Assembly: GCA_964559295.1 (NCBI GenBank)
Contig: CAZLGO010000042.1
Span: 1-15,076, forward strand
DNA from: CAZLGO01 sp964559295
GTDB taxonomy: Archaea > Methanobacteriota > Methanobacteria > Methanobacteriales > Methanobacteriaceae
DNA: 15,076 nt
Direction of reading: 5' to 3'
The first letter of the stretch is position 1. Each line of letters opens with the position of its first letter. The notes beneath the pieces are model-generated. The model saw only the letters and a list, made by a program, of their open reading frames with translations, was not told the DNA's origin and did not search any database. Of this stretch, positions 7,164 through 14,532 are shown one piece after another. The position numbers and the translations under genes were made by a program.

Positions 7164-7917
7164 CATAATTTAAAATCTCATCAACCTTAATGTTCATCAC
7201 GCCTTCTATACTCTCCCCACCCGATATATTAAAAATCCTGACATTTTCATTACAAGCTGCCCATCCTATAAGCTTTTTTGCAAAGTTCAATTTCATCCGC
7301 TTTATTCTATCAGCTTTGCCAAATCCACTTAAATCTGGTCTCGAATATTTTGTTATTACCTTTCCAAAATCCATGCCGCCTAAAACCACAAAATTAGCTC
7401 CAAGTTCAATAGCTAAAAATACGCATCTGTCTCCATCTGTAAATCCACCAAAGTTATAGACGTTCTTTAAGGGAGTACTTTGTGTTGTCCCCATCAGTCT
7501 CTTAAGCTTCGGAGTATATCTTTCTATTTTATCCATGTTATCTCCATGAGCATGCACGACGACATATGATCCCTTTTTGTTTGCTTCAATTATGTCCTCA
7601 ATCTTACCATCCAGATCTGTGACTATAATATCAGGAATTATATCTTCTTCCAAAAGTGCAGTTGTTGCACCGTCTGCTGTCATTATGGTAAATTCATTTA
7701 GGTCTAATTTTTTTATCTCAGCTATATTTTTTTTAAGAGAAGGTCCAGCGCCAAATACGATGACTTTTTTGTTTATTTTAATCCTATGGGGAGACAAACA
7801 ATCCATATCATCTAAAATTTTGCTTAATATTTTTGCAGACCTCTCGTCAGCCTCTCTGCTAAAACCAAACCCTTCCAATATGGCGCCATACCACAACATC
7901 CATATATCAAGATTCAT
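7159..7917 (-). CDS. mptE: 6-hydroxymethyl-7,8-dihydropterin diphosphokinase (MptE/DUF115 type)
   Basis: Transfers pyrophosphate from ATP to 6-hydroxymethyl-7,8-dihydropterin, an early step of tetrahydromethanopterin synthesis in archaea (non-homologous to bacterial FolK). The 252-residue protein shows the DUF115 landmarks: VIVFGAGPSL (52-61), TADGATTALL (80-89), IIVTDLDG (97-104), VVVHAHGDN (119-127), YNFGGFTDGDR (154-164) and VVLGGMDFG (177-185). The frame runs back to 7998, which would overlap the divergent aminotransferase gene and add a hydrophobic stretch atypical of the family. The ATG at 7917 gives MNLDIWMLWYGAILEGFGFS, which matches family N-termini. There is no ribosome binding site before it, but a TATA-like box sits 26-33 bp upstream, so the mRNA is probably leaderless. 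cdc6 follows after a 4-bp gap. Confidence 0.9.
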   Translation of the reverse strand: MNLDIWMLWYGAILEGFGFSREADERSAKILSKILDDMDCLSPHRIKINKKVIVFGAGPSLKKNIAEIKKLDLNEFTIMTADGATTALLEEDIIPDIIVTDLDGKIEDIIEANKKGSYVVVHAHGDNMDKIERYTPKLKRLMGTTQSTPLKNVYNFGGFTDGDRCVFLAIELGANFVVLGGMDFGKVITKYSRPDLSGFGKADRIKRMKLNFAKKLIGWAACNENVRIFNISGGESIEGVMNIKVDEILNYG

Positions 7918-7942
7918 ATAAGAGATGATATATTCTATTAGG

Positions 7943-7950
7943 TATAAATA
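7943..7950. promoter_or_regulatory. Shared TATA-like box between mptE and the aminotransferase
   Basis: TATAAATA on the plus strand reads TATTTATA on the minus strand. It lies 37 bp before the aminotransferase ATG (room for a short leader with an SD) and 26 bp before the mptE ATG (right for a leaderless start). It is the only good TATA-like box in the 69-bp gap. Confidence 0.45.
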
Positions 7951-7986
7951 AAGTAATCTAAGGATTAAAACGCGGAGGTTTTTAGA

Positions 7987-9144
7987 ATGAATGATCATTT
8001 GTTGATGATACCCGGTCCTACTATGGTATCCTCAAGAGTACTAAAAGCCATGTCAAAGCCTGTTGTAAATCACAGAAGTGTTATTTTTGGCGATATTCTT
8101 GATGAGACCTGTGAGATGATGTCAGAGATCTTTCAGACCGAGAATGAATCTTATATCCTAACAGGTTCTGGAACAGCTGCCATGGAAGCTGCTATCGAAA
8201 ACATTCTTGAGAAGCAAGATAAAATCCTAAACGTTGTTGGTGGAAAATTTGGTGAGCGATTTATGAATATCGTAAAAAGCCATGGCGGCTCTCCCGTTGA
8301 GCTTAAAGTGGAATGGGGTGAAGCTGTCAATCCAGAAGATGTGAAAGAAATCTTAGAAAAGGACGATGAGATAAAAGCTGTAACTTTAGTTCATAACGAA
8401 ACTTCAACTGGTGTTGCAAACCCTATAGAAGAAGTTGGTGAAATTGTTGCTGATTATGATGCCCTATACATAGTTGATACGGTCTCGTCCCTTGGGGGAG
8501 ATGACGTTGCTGTAGATGATTATGGTATTGATATATGTGTTACAGGCTCCCAAAAATGCCTTGCTGCTCCACCAGGACTTTCTGCAATAACTATAAGCGA
8601 TGATGCTTGGGATATAATTGCCAGAACAAAGTCGCACACCTACTACCTCGATCTAAAAAAATATAGAAAATATGCGGCAAGCGAACCAACGGAAACTCCA
8701 TACACACCCTCTGTGTCTTTGATGTATGGTATGCACGAGGCTTTAAAGGTGGTTATGGAAGAAGGACTTGAAAGCAGGATAAAAAGGCACGCGGTATCTG
8801 CAAAGGCAACGAGGGAAGGGATAAAAGCTTTAGGTCTTGAGTTATTCTCAAAGGAAGATGTATCATCAAACACAGTAACAGCAATAAATCTCCCAGAAGG
8901 TGTATCTGACAAGGATCTAAGGGGCACAATGAGGGATAAATACAAAATAGAACTTGCAGGTGGACAGGATCACCTTAAAGGAAACGTTTTCAGAATAGGA
9001 CACATGGGAAATGTCACACACAGGGAGATCATAACAACCATATCTTCCCTTGAGATGACCTTAAGGGAGCTTGGTTTCGATATATGTATGGGAGACGGAG
9101 TTGCAGCAGCAGAAGAGACGTATTTTTCTTCTGATTTGTTTTAA
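7987..9144 (+). CDS. Class V PLP-dependent aminotransferase (alanine-glyoxylate/serine-pyruvate family)
   Basis: A fold-type I PLP enzyme moving amino groups between an amino acid and a keto acid. The 385-residue protein begins with the family signature MIPGPT and NHRS. It has the PLP-phosphate segment TGSGTAAMEA (59-68), HNETSTG (136-142), the ring-binding aspartate D164 in VDTVSSLGG, and the Schiff-base lysine K190 in VTGSQKCLAAPPG. Related archaeal proteins act as broad aspartate or alanine aminotransferases, so the true substrate cannot be read from the sequence. ATG at 7987 has a strong GGAGGT site (7974-7979) seven bases upstream. It diverges from mptE and is followed at once by a T-rich terminator. 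Homologues of this type are sometimes annotated as SerC-like or AgxT; I give no symbol. Confidence 0.92.
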   Translation: MNDHLLMIPGPTMVSSRVLKAMSKPVVNHRSVIFGDILDETCEMMSEIFQTENESYILTGSGTAAMEAAIENILEKQDKILNVVGGKFGERFMNIVKSHGGSPVELKVEWGEAVNPEDVKEILEKDDEIKAVTLVHNETSTGVANPIEEVGEIVADYDALYIVDTVSSLGGDDVAVDDYGIDICVTGSQKCLAAPPGLSAITISDDAWDIIARTKSHTYYLDLKKYRKYAASEPTETPYTPSVSLMYGMHEALKVVMEEGLESRIKRHAVSAKATREGIKALGLELFSKEDVSSNTVTAINLPEGVSDKDLRGTMRDKYKIELAGGQDHLKGNVFRIGHMGNVTHREIITTISSLEMTLRELGFDICMGDGVAAAEETYFSSDLF

Positions 9145-9145
9145 A

Positions 9146-9162
9146 TTTTTTTATTAATTTTT
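9146..9162 (+). terminator. Oligo-T terminator after the aminotransferase
   Basis: Seven T (9146-9152), then ATTAA and five more T (9158-9162), directly after the TAA stop. This is the usual form of an archaeal intrinsic terminator. Confidence 0.6.
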
Positions 9163-9292
9163 AAAAAGGAGTGATATAAAGAATCCATTAAGAAAAGCTA
9201 AAAGATCAGGGATTTTTAAGAACTGTGAGTGCAGTTTGCAAGAATGTTTTGATCAACCTTTTTCTAAGAAACTTTTAAAAAAAGTTTTATAA
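9163..9292 (+). other. Orphan ribosome binding site followed by a start-less 38-codon frame
   Basis: AAAAAGGAGTGAT (9163-9175) is as strong a ribosome binding site as any in the window, yet no ATG, GTG or TTG follows at the right distance. The next triplet is ATA at 9176. From there the frame is open to TAA at 9290-9292 and would give a basic, cysteine-containing peptide (IKNPLRKAKRSGIFKNCECS, then LQECFDQPFSKKLLKKVL). Its last third is made of the palindromic repeat. It may be a small gene that lost its start, one that uses an unusual start, or chance. Confidence 0.25.
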
Positions 9293-9308
9293 AAATTTAG
9301 TTGATCAG
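9246..9308. repeat. Nested palindromic repeat element
   Basis: Outer arms TGATCAAC (9250-9257) and GTTGATCA (9300-9307) enclose an inner perfect hairpin, AAACTTTT (9269-9276) and AAAAGTTT (9280-9287). The 12-mer GTTTTGATCAAC (9246-9257) is the exact reverse complement of 14448-14459. CTTTTTCTAA (9258-9267) also occurs at 3346-3355. Confidence 0.7.
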
Positions 9309-9315
9309 AGCTTGC

Positions 9316-9342
9316 CTTTTGATCAACCTTTATTAAAGGTTG
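9316..9342. repeat. Second palindromic repeat copy, 3' of the radical SAM gene
   Basis: TTTTGATCAACCTTT (9317-9331) repeats 9247-9261 in direct orientation. It runs into a perfect 9-bp palindrome, CAACCTTTA/TAAAGGTTG (9324-9342), which ends 3 bp from the radical SAM stop codon. Confidence 0.7.
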
Positions 9343-9344
9343 CT

Positions 9345-10697
9345 CTAAATCCATTTTAACATGGCTGAGGTGGTCTTTAGGAATATAAAACCTTCCTTCC
9401 AAAGCTGCTTCAAAATGTAGGTGGGGCGCAAATAAAAATCTTTGAAGGCTTTCTTTTGCAATTCCTTAAGCTCATTTAGGGAACAGTCCACAGTCTCCAA
9501 AACCGGGATCATCAATGTGTATTTTGACCAGTCCTTTATCTTGATCAGATTCATCTTTGTGGTTTTGTTGTAAAAATCGGTGCCAGGGTAGGGAGTAGCC
9601 AGTGAGAATATTGCATAAGATGGATCTATATTTTTTACAAATTTTATTGTATTTTCAATGCTTCTTCTGGTATCTCCTGGTATACCAAGCATAACAGAGG
9701 CGATAGTTCTTATCCCAAGCCTGTTTGCAAGTTCAAATACCTTTTTTGTCATATTGAGGGTTATTTTTTTGTTCAGTTCATCTAAAATATGTTGGTTTCC
9801 AGATTCAACTCCAAAAAACAAGGTTGTACATCCTGCATCCCTCATCTTTCCTAAAAGATCCCTTGATATCGTATCAACCCTTGCTGCACAGCCCCAGTAT
9901 ATATCCAAATGCCTTTCTTTAATATCCTCACAGATCTTCTCAACCCTCTCCTTGTTCATGGTGAATGTATCATCCATAAACGCGATTACTTCTGCATCAT
10001 AATCATTTACAAGATGTTCCATCTCATCAACAACATTTTCAGGTGATCTTAACCTCAGCTTACGACCATGCATAGCTGAAGATGCACAAAAAGAGCAATG
10101 CATTGGACATCCTCTGCTTGATATCATGGTGGAGGTTGGAAGTTTTATGTTAAGGATCCTGTATCTGTCCATAGGAAGAAGATGTCTTGCAGGAAATGGA
10201 AGTTTGTCTAAATCTTTTATGATGCTTCTTGGAGGTGTCTTGAAGTTTTTACATGCTATTCCTTCAACTTCCCTAAAATCATGCTTTTTTTCGATGGCAC
10301 ATACAAGCTCAAGCATTGTATATTCGCCTTCACCAATCACAACAACATCTACAAAATCATTTTTCAAAAGTTCATTGTATGTAAAGGTGGGATGATAGCC
10401 GCCCAAAACAATTACAGCATTAGGACATGCTTTTTTTGAAATTTCGGCAGTTTTAAGTGTATTATCGATTGTTGGTGTTAAAGCTGTGATACCAATTACA
10501 TCAGGCGAATATCTTTCCACTTCCTTCTGCAGGGCTTTCCAGCCCATCTCAAGGGCTGAAGCATCTATTATTTTAACTTCAATACCATTTTTTTCAAGAA
10601 TAGCTGCTATGTAAGCTATACCTAATGGAGGAGCCACGAGTCCAATAAATCTATATTTTGAAGAAAGATCTGGTGGATTTATCAACAAAACCTTCAT
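9345..10697 (-). CDS. B12-binding-domain radical SAM protein
   Basis: A 450-residue enzyme with an N-terminal cobalamin-binding-like Rossmann domain (about 1-140: MKVLLINPP, VIGITALTPT, IVLGGYHPT, VVVIGEGE) and a radical SAM barrel. The cluster motif is SSRGCPMHCSFC, with C197, C201 and C204, and FGVESG (295-300) and MLGIPGDT follow later in the barrel. It lacks a DxHxxG motif in the cobalamin domain, as is normal for this class. The family includes methylases and C-C bond-forming enzymes, among them archaeal lipid-modifying GDGT ring synthases; which reaction applies here cannot be told. The ATG overlaps the TGA of the upstream TPP enzyme (ATGA) and has an AAGGTGA site inside that gene, so the two are translationally coupled. 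The substrate is probably related to the partner's pathway, but this is inference. Confidence 0.9.
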   Translation of the reverse strand: MKVLLINPPDLSSKYRFIGLVAPPLGIAYIAAILEKNGIEVKIIDASALEMGWKALQKEVERYSPDVIGITALTPTIDNTLKTAEISKKACPNAVIVLGGYHPTFTYNELLKNDFVDVVVIGEGEYTMLELVCAIEKKHDFREVEGIACKNFKTPPRSIIKDLDKLPFPARHLLPMDRYRILNIKLPTSTMISSRGCPMHCSFCASSAMHGRKLRLRSPENVVDEMEHLVNDYDAEVIAFMDDTFTMNKERVEKICEDIKERHLDIYWGCAARVDTISRDLLGKMRDAGCTTLFFGVESGNQHILDELNKKITLNMTKKVFELANRLGIRTIASVMLGIPGDTRRSIENTIKFVKNIDPSYAIFSLATPYPGTDFYNKTTKMNLIKIKDWSKYTLMIPVLETVDCSLNELKELQKKAFKDFYLRPTYILKQLWKEGFIFLKTTSAMLKWI

Positions 10698-12298
10698 GGA
10701 CTCACCTTCGGAAGAGGTATCTTCTCTTCTTTATCTACCATTACATCAATTAAATATGGTTTCTTTAATTTTAAGGCTTTCCTAACAGATCTGAATACAT
10801 CACCTGGTGAATCTACCGTTTCTGCTTCTATCCCATAAGATCTGGCAAGCTCGACAAAATCTGGATTGTCAAGTTCAACTTCAAATCTTTCTTTGTAGTA
10901 GAGGTCTTGCCATTGTTTTATTATACCAAGACTACTGTTGTTTATTATGCAAATTAATATATGAAGTTTCTTCTGTGCAATTGTTGCAAGCTCTTGTGAT
11001 GTCATCTGGAATCCACCATCGCCTGTTATTACAATAATGCTCTTTTTTGGATTTGCAAAGGACGCACCTATTGATGCAGGTACTCCAAAGCCCATTGGTC
11101 CAAATCCTCCAGAGAAGATCAATGAAGAGGGTCTCATCACTTTTACAAGGAGAGTAACCCATGTTGTATGTGCTCCGGCATCGGTTACTATAATAGAATC
11201 TCCCGATGCATCTATTATTTCCTTTACGGCTCTTTGAGGCTTTATTGGAACCTCATTATAATCTGTTTTTATATCATATGATCTTTTCTGATTTTTGAGT
11301 TCATTAAGCCAGTTTTCCGTTTCTATAGATTTTAGATTTGATATCTCTTTTAAGAACTTCCCCACATCGCCCAGAATTTTGACATCGCCCCTTAAAACAT
11401 GTTCATCAAGATTTACATGAATTATCCTACAATCCCCAATCCCAACAAGGGTTCTTTCTGAAAATCTGCAGCCCAATGCCAGTAAAACATCACAGTTTTC
11501 TCCAGCAAAATTCGCAGCATCAGTACCTCTAAGTCCAATCATTCCAAGACAAAGTGGATGATCTTCTGGTAAAACTCCTCTCGCATGAAATGTGGTTGTT
11601 ACAGGTATTTTATGTTCTTTAACGAAACTTCTAAGATTATCTGCAGCATTTGACCAAATAACACCAGCTCCAGCAAGAATTAATGGTCTTTTGGATTGCT
11701 CTATGAATTTAAGAGCATTATCAATCTTGCTGAGGTCTGTTTTTGGATAATATTCCACACCATGCTTCAAGACGGAATTTTCGAGAGGGCTGTTTAGAAC
11801 ATCCTTTGGAAAATTTAGATGTACTGGTCCTGTTTTTCCATATTTTATCATCCCAATTGCTTTTTTTAATTTTAAAACGCCATCCTCTGGATCATGAATG
11901 TGGAATGTCTCTAAGGTTATTGGTTTGAAGATCTCCTCAAGATCTATCTCCTGAAATACGCCTCCTCCTCTAAGATCTGATGGTACATCACCTGTTATTA
12001 CAATAAGAGGTACAGAATCTTTATATGTTGTTGCAATACCCATGGTCAAATTCAAAGCTCCAGGACCTGCTGACGCTGTACAGACCCCAAAATTTCCAGA
12101 TGCTCTTGCATATCCATCTGCTGCATGTACTGCACCCTGTTCATGTCGCATCAATACATGTTTTATGCTCGAATTTCGAAGTGCATCATAAAAAGGTAGA
12201 ATCTGCTCTCCTGGATGCCCAAAAATAAATTTTACACCGTTTGATTCTAAAATTTCAACCAGGGCGTCTGCACATCTTATTTTATCATTAGAATTCAT
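10694..12298 (-). CDS. Acetolactate synthase large-subunit-like TPP enzyme
   Basis: A thiamine-diphosphate enzyme of the acetolactate synthase/acetohydroxyacid family, which joins a 2-keto acid-derived hydroxyethyl group to another keto acid. Its 534 residues show three domains. The PYR domain has catalytic glutamate E53 in RHEQGAVHAADGYARASG. A middle domain follows, about 185-330. The PP domain has the TPP/Mg motif GDGG near 426 and NN near 451-452. It is slightly shorter than typical IlvB, and the usual GYPGG near the N-terminus is GHPGE. No ilvN regulatory subunit is adjacent. It may be a true IlvB or a paralogue with another keto-acid substrate. The frame starts one codon earlier with TTG, but the ATG at 12298 is preferred. 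No ribosome binding site is present and a TATA-like box lies 26 bp upstream, so the message may be leaderless. The radical SAM gene overlaps its end. Confidence 0.88.
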   Translation of the reverse strand: MNSNDKIRCADALVEILESNGVKFIFGHPGEQILPFYDALRNSSIKHVLMRHEQGAVHAADGYARASGNFGVCTASAGPGALNLTMGIATTYKDSVPLIVITGDVPSDLRGGGVFQEIDLEEIFKPITLETFHIHDPEDGVLKLKKAIGMIKYGKTGPVHLNFPKDVLNSPLENSVLKHGVEYYPKTDLSKIDNALKFIEQSKRPLILAGAGVIWSNAADNLRSFVKEHKIPVTTTFHARGVLPEDHPLCLGMIGLRGTDAANFAGENCDVLLALGCRFSERTLVGIGDCRIIHVNLDEHVLRGDVKILGDVGKFLKEISNLKSIETENWLNELKNQKRSYDIKTDYNEVPIKPQRAVKEIIDASGDSIIVTDAGAHTTWVTLLVKVMRPSSLIFSGGFGPMGFGVPASIGASFANPKKSIIVITGDGGFQMTSQELATIAQKKLHILICIINNSSLGIIKQWQDLYYKERFEVELDNPDFVELARSYGIEAETVDSPGDVFRSVRKALKLKKPYLIDVMVDKEEKIPLPKVSP

Positions 12299-12301
12299 CA
12301 A

Positions 12302-12477
12302 ATGATTATATTTTCTTTAAGTCTATTAAATTATGATCAATCTATAGAAGGCAATTAAGTTAATTAAAATCTTATAATAATATAAAGTAAAAGTTCACCC
12401 AAGTGTGATGAGTAAAGTTCACCAAGTATGATGCAATATTTATTTTTTAATCACGATTCTAAAAAAGGAGAGATAAA
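12302..12477. promoter_or_regulatory. Divergent promoter region of the TPP enzyme and acs
   Basis: A 176-bp AT-rich gap. On the minus strand TTTAATA (12330-12324) sits 26 bp before the TPP-enzyme ATG, fitting a leaderless start. On the plus strand TATTTATT (12437-12444) sits 33 bp before the acs ATG, with the GGAG ribosome binding site at 12467-12470. Another TATA-like run, TTATAATAATATAAAG (12372-12387), lies further up. A tandem repeat occupies 12386-12433. Confidence 0.5.
12386..12433 (+). repeat. Two-copy tandem repeat in the acs leader
   Basis: Copy 1 (12386-12410, 25 bp) and copy 2 (12411-12433, 23 bp) abut directly. Both follow AGTAAA(A)GTTCACC(C)AAGTRTGATG and differ by two single-base deletions and one G/A change. 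They end just upstream of the probable acs TATA box, a position suited to an activator or repressor. AAAAGTTCAC in copy 1 is the reverse complement of GTGAACTTTT in the palindromes at 3341 and 14465. Confidence 0.7.
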
Positions 12478-14430
12478 ATGCCAAGGGAATTGGAAGCATT
12501 GCTCAAAGAGGAGAGAATCTTCGAACCTCCAGCAGAAATTGTAGAGAAAAGCAACATCAAAAAATGGATGGACAAACATAACATAAAAAACTATGAAAAA
12601 TTGCTTGAAAAAACAAGTGATAATGTAGAATGGTTTTGGGATGAATTAGCAAAGGAATTGGAATGGTTCAAACCATATGAGAAAGTTTTAGAGTGGAAGT
12701 TTCCCTATTCAAAATGGTTTTTGAATGGCAAGTTCAACATAGTCCACAACGCCCTTGACAGACACATAAAAACCCCAAGAAAAAATAAGGTTGCCTACAT
12801 ATGGGAGGGAGAGTTAGGTGAGGTAAAAAAATTAACATATTATGATCTTTACAGGGAAGTAAACAAATTTGCCAATGTTTTAAAGAAATTGGGAGTCAAG
12901 AAGGGAGATAGAGTTAGCATCTACCTTCCAATGATCCTGGAACTTCCAATAGCAATGCTTGCGTGTGCGAAAATCGGTGCCATCCACTCTGTTGTATTTT
13001 CAGGATTTTGTGCCAAGGCGTTCAGGGAAAGGGCAAATGATGCAGGATCAAAGGTGGTTATAACTGTAGATGGATTCAGAAGAAGAGGCAAAATCATCAA
13101 TCTTAAAGATAATGTTGATAAAGCCTTAAAGAATGTGCCTACAGTTGAAAGGGTTATTGTTGTAAAACATGTAAAAAACGATGTTTCCATGCAAGATGGT
13201 CGTGATTTTTGGTGGCATGATATTACAGAAGGTGCAAGTTCAGAATGCAAAACAGAAATAATGGATTCTGAGGATACCTTGTTTATTTTATACACCTCAG
13301 GAACAACTGGAAAACCAAAGGGAGTGGTGCATGTTCATGGTGGTTATGCTGTGGGAACCTACGCCACCCTTAAGTTTGTTTTTGATTTAAATGACAGAGA
13401 TATTTGGTGGTGTGCTGCTGATATTGGCTGGGTTACCGGTCACAGTTACATAGTTTATGCTCCTCTGATGCTTGGTGTAACGTCCATCATGTACGAGGGT
13501 ACACCTGATTACCCAGATCCTGGTAGATTTTGGAGGATGATAGAGGATTATGGTGTGACTGTTTTTTATACAGCTCCTACCACAATAAGGATGTTTATGA
13601 AATTCGGTGAGAGATGGCCTCAAAAGTATGATTTAAGCTCACTGAGACTTTTAGGAAGCGTGGGCGAGCCCATAAATCCTGAAGCATGGATCTGGTATTA
13701 CAATTACATTGGAGGTGGAAGATGCCCGATAATGGACACTTGGTGGCAGACAGAAACAGGCATGTTTATGATAACTCCTCTGCCAATAACGAAACTTAAA
13801 CCTGGATCAGCGGTCAAGCCATTCCCTACCATTCAAGCAGAAGTTGTGGATGATGATGGTAGATCCGTTACCCAAAAAGGTGGTCATCTGATCATAAAAT
13901 CTCCCTGGCCAGCCATGCTTAGAACCCTTTACAAAGATCCTGAAAGATACGTGAAGGAATATTGGAGCAGGTTTCAGGATGCATACTTAAGTGGAGATGT
14001 GGCAAGAGTAGATAGTGATGGTTATTTCTGGTTTCAGGGAAGATCAGATGATGTTCTTAACGTGGCAGGGCATAGAATAGGTACAGCAGAGGTGGAATCA
14101 GCTTTAGTAAGTCACGAAGCTGTTGCTGAAGCTGCTGTAGTAGGAAAACCTGATCCAATAAAAGGTGAAGTAATCTATGCCTTTGTTATACTAAAAGAGA
14201 GCTTCAAACCTACCCCGGAGTTTAAGGATGTTCTTAAAAATCATGTAAGGCTTGAGATCGGTCCGATTGCAAAACCAGCCTACATAGGCTTTGTTGACGA
14301 TCTTCCAAAGACCCGTTCGGGAAAGATCATGCGAAGGGTGATAAAAGCCAAGATAAGGGGAGAACCTGTAGGAGACATAAGCACGCTTGCAAATCCTGAG
14401 GCGGTTGATAAGCTGGATAAGGTTTTATAA
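12478..14430 (+). CDS. acs: Acetyl-CoA synthetase (AMP-forming)
   Basis: Activates acetate with ATP and CoA to acetyl-CoA, AMP and pyrophosphate by way of acetyl-AMP. The 650 residues cover the whole adenylate-forming family: an N-terminal ACAS_N region (WFWDELAKELEWFKPYEKVLEW, about 50-71), the P-loop-like YTSGTTGKPKGVVH starting at residue 272, WWQTETG at 422-428, and SGDVARVDSDGYFWFQGRSDD. The C-terminal TRSGKIMRR has the catalytic lysine K616, the usual site of regulatory acetylation. Some AMP-forming relatives use propionate or other short acids, so acetate is likely but not proven. The GGAG ribosome binding site is seven bases before ATG 12478. A tandem repeat upstream suggests regulation. 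It diverges from the TPP enzyme and converges on dUTPase. Confidence 0.95.
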   Translation: MPRELEALLKEERIFEPPAEIVEKSNIKKWMDKHNIKNYEKLLEKTSDNVEWFWDELAKELEWFKPYEKVLEWKFPYSKWFLNGKFNIVHNALDRHIKTPRKNKVAYIWEGELGEVKKLTYYDLYREVNKFANVLKKLGVKKGDRVSIYLPMILELPIAMLACAKIGAIHSVVFSGFCAKAFRERANDAGSKVVITVDGFRRRGKIINLKDNVDKALKNVPTVERVIVVKHVKNDVSMQDGRDFWWHDITEGASSECKTEIMDSEDTLFILYTSGTTGKPKGVVHVHGGYAVGTYATLKFVFDLNDRDIWWCAADIGWVTGHSYIVYAPLMLGVTSIMYEGTPDYPDPGRFWRMIEDYGVTVFYTAPTTIRMFMKFGERWPQKYDLSSLRLLGSVGEPINPEAWIWYYNYIGGGRCPIMDTWWQTETGMFMITPLPITKLKPGSAVKPFPTIQAEVVDDDGRSVTQKGGHLIIKSPWPAMLRTLYKDPERYVKEYWSRFQDAYLSGDVARVDSDGYFWFQGRSDDVLNVAGHRIGTAEVESALVSHEAVAEAAVVGKPDPIKGEVIYAFVILKESFKPTPEFKDVLKNHVRLEIGPIAKPAYIGFVDDLPKTRSGKIMRRVIKAKIRGEPVGDISTLANPEAVDKLDKVL

Positions 14431-14511
14431 CAACCTTTTGGGAAAAAGTTGATCAAAACATTTTGTGAACTTTTATTAAAAGTTCTTGGGAAAAGGGTTA
14501 ATCAAAATTCT
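14431..14511. repeat. Palindromic repeat cluster between acs and dUTPase
   Basis: Three units lie in 81 bp. First is an imperfect hairpin running into GTTGATCAAAAC (14431-14459). Second is TTTTGTGAACTTTT leading into a perfect palindrome, GAACTTTTA T TAAAAGTTC (14467-14485). Third is a degenerate copy of the first unit, TTGGGAAAAGGGTTAATCAA and onward (14486-14508; compare 14438-14459). The 14-mer and the 12-mer occur elsewhere in the window, at 3337 and on the minus strand at 9257. Confidence 0.7.
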
Positions 14512-14532
14512 TAAAAATCTAAAGCGTATAAG

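Noticed and set aside
7918..7998. Extended N-terminus for MptE (27 extra residues)
   Set aside because: It would overlap the start of the divergent aminotransferase, adds a hydrophobic segment not typical of the family, and runs through the probable promoter.
8643..8945. Minus-strand 100-codon frame inside the aminotransferase
   Set aside because: Antisense shadow of a clearly conserved PLP enzyme, with no start signals.
9246..9342. Palindromic repeats as a CRISPR array
   Set aside because: Only two direct copies, unequal spacing, and copies lie in both orientations in distant gaps; no cas genes.
9345..10697. Naming the radical SAM gene as a GDGT ring synthase or tetraether synthase
   Set aside because: Domain layout is compatible, but no diagnostic residue is known to me that separates these from many other B12-binding radical SAM families.
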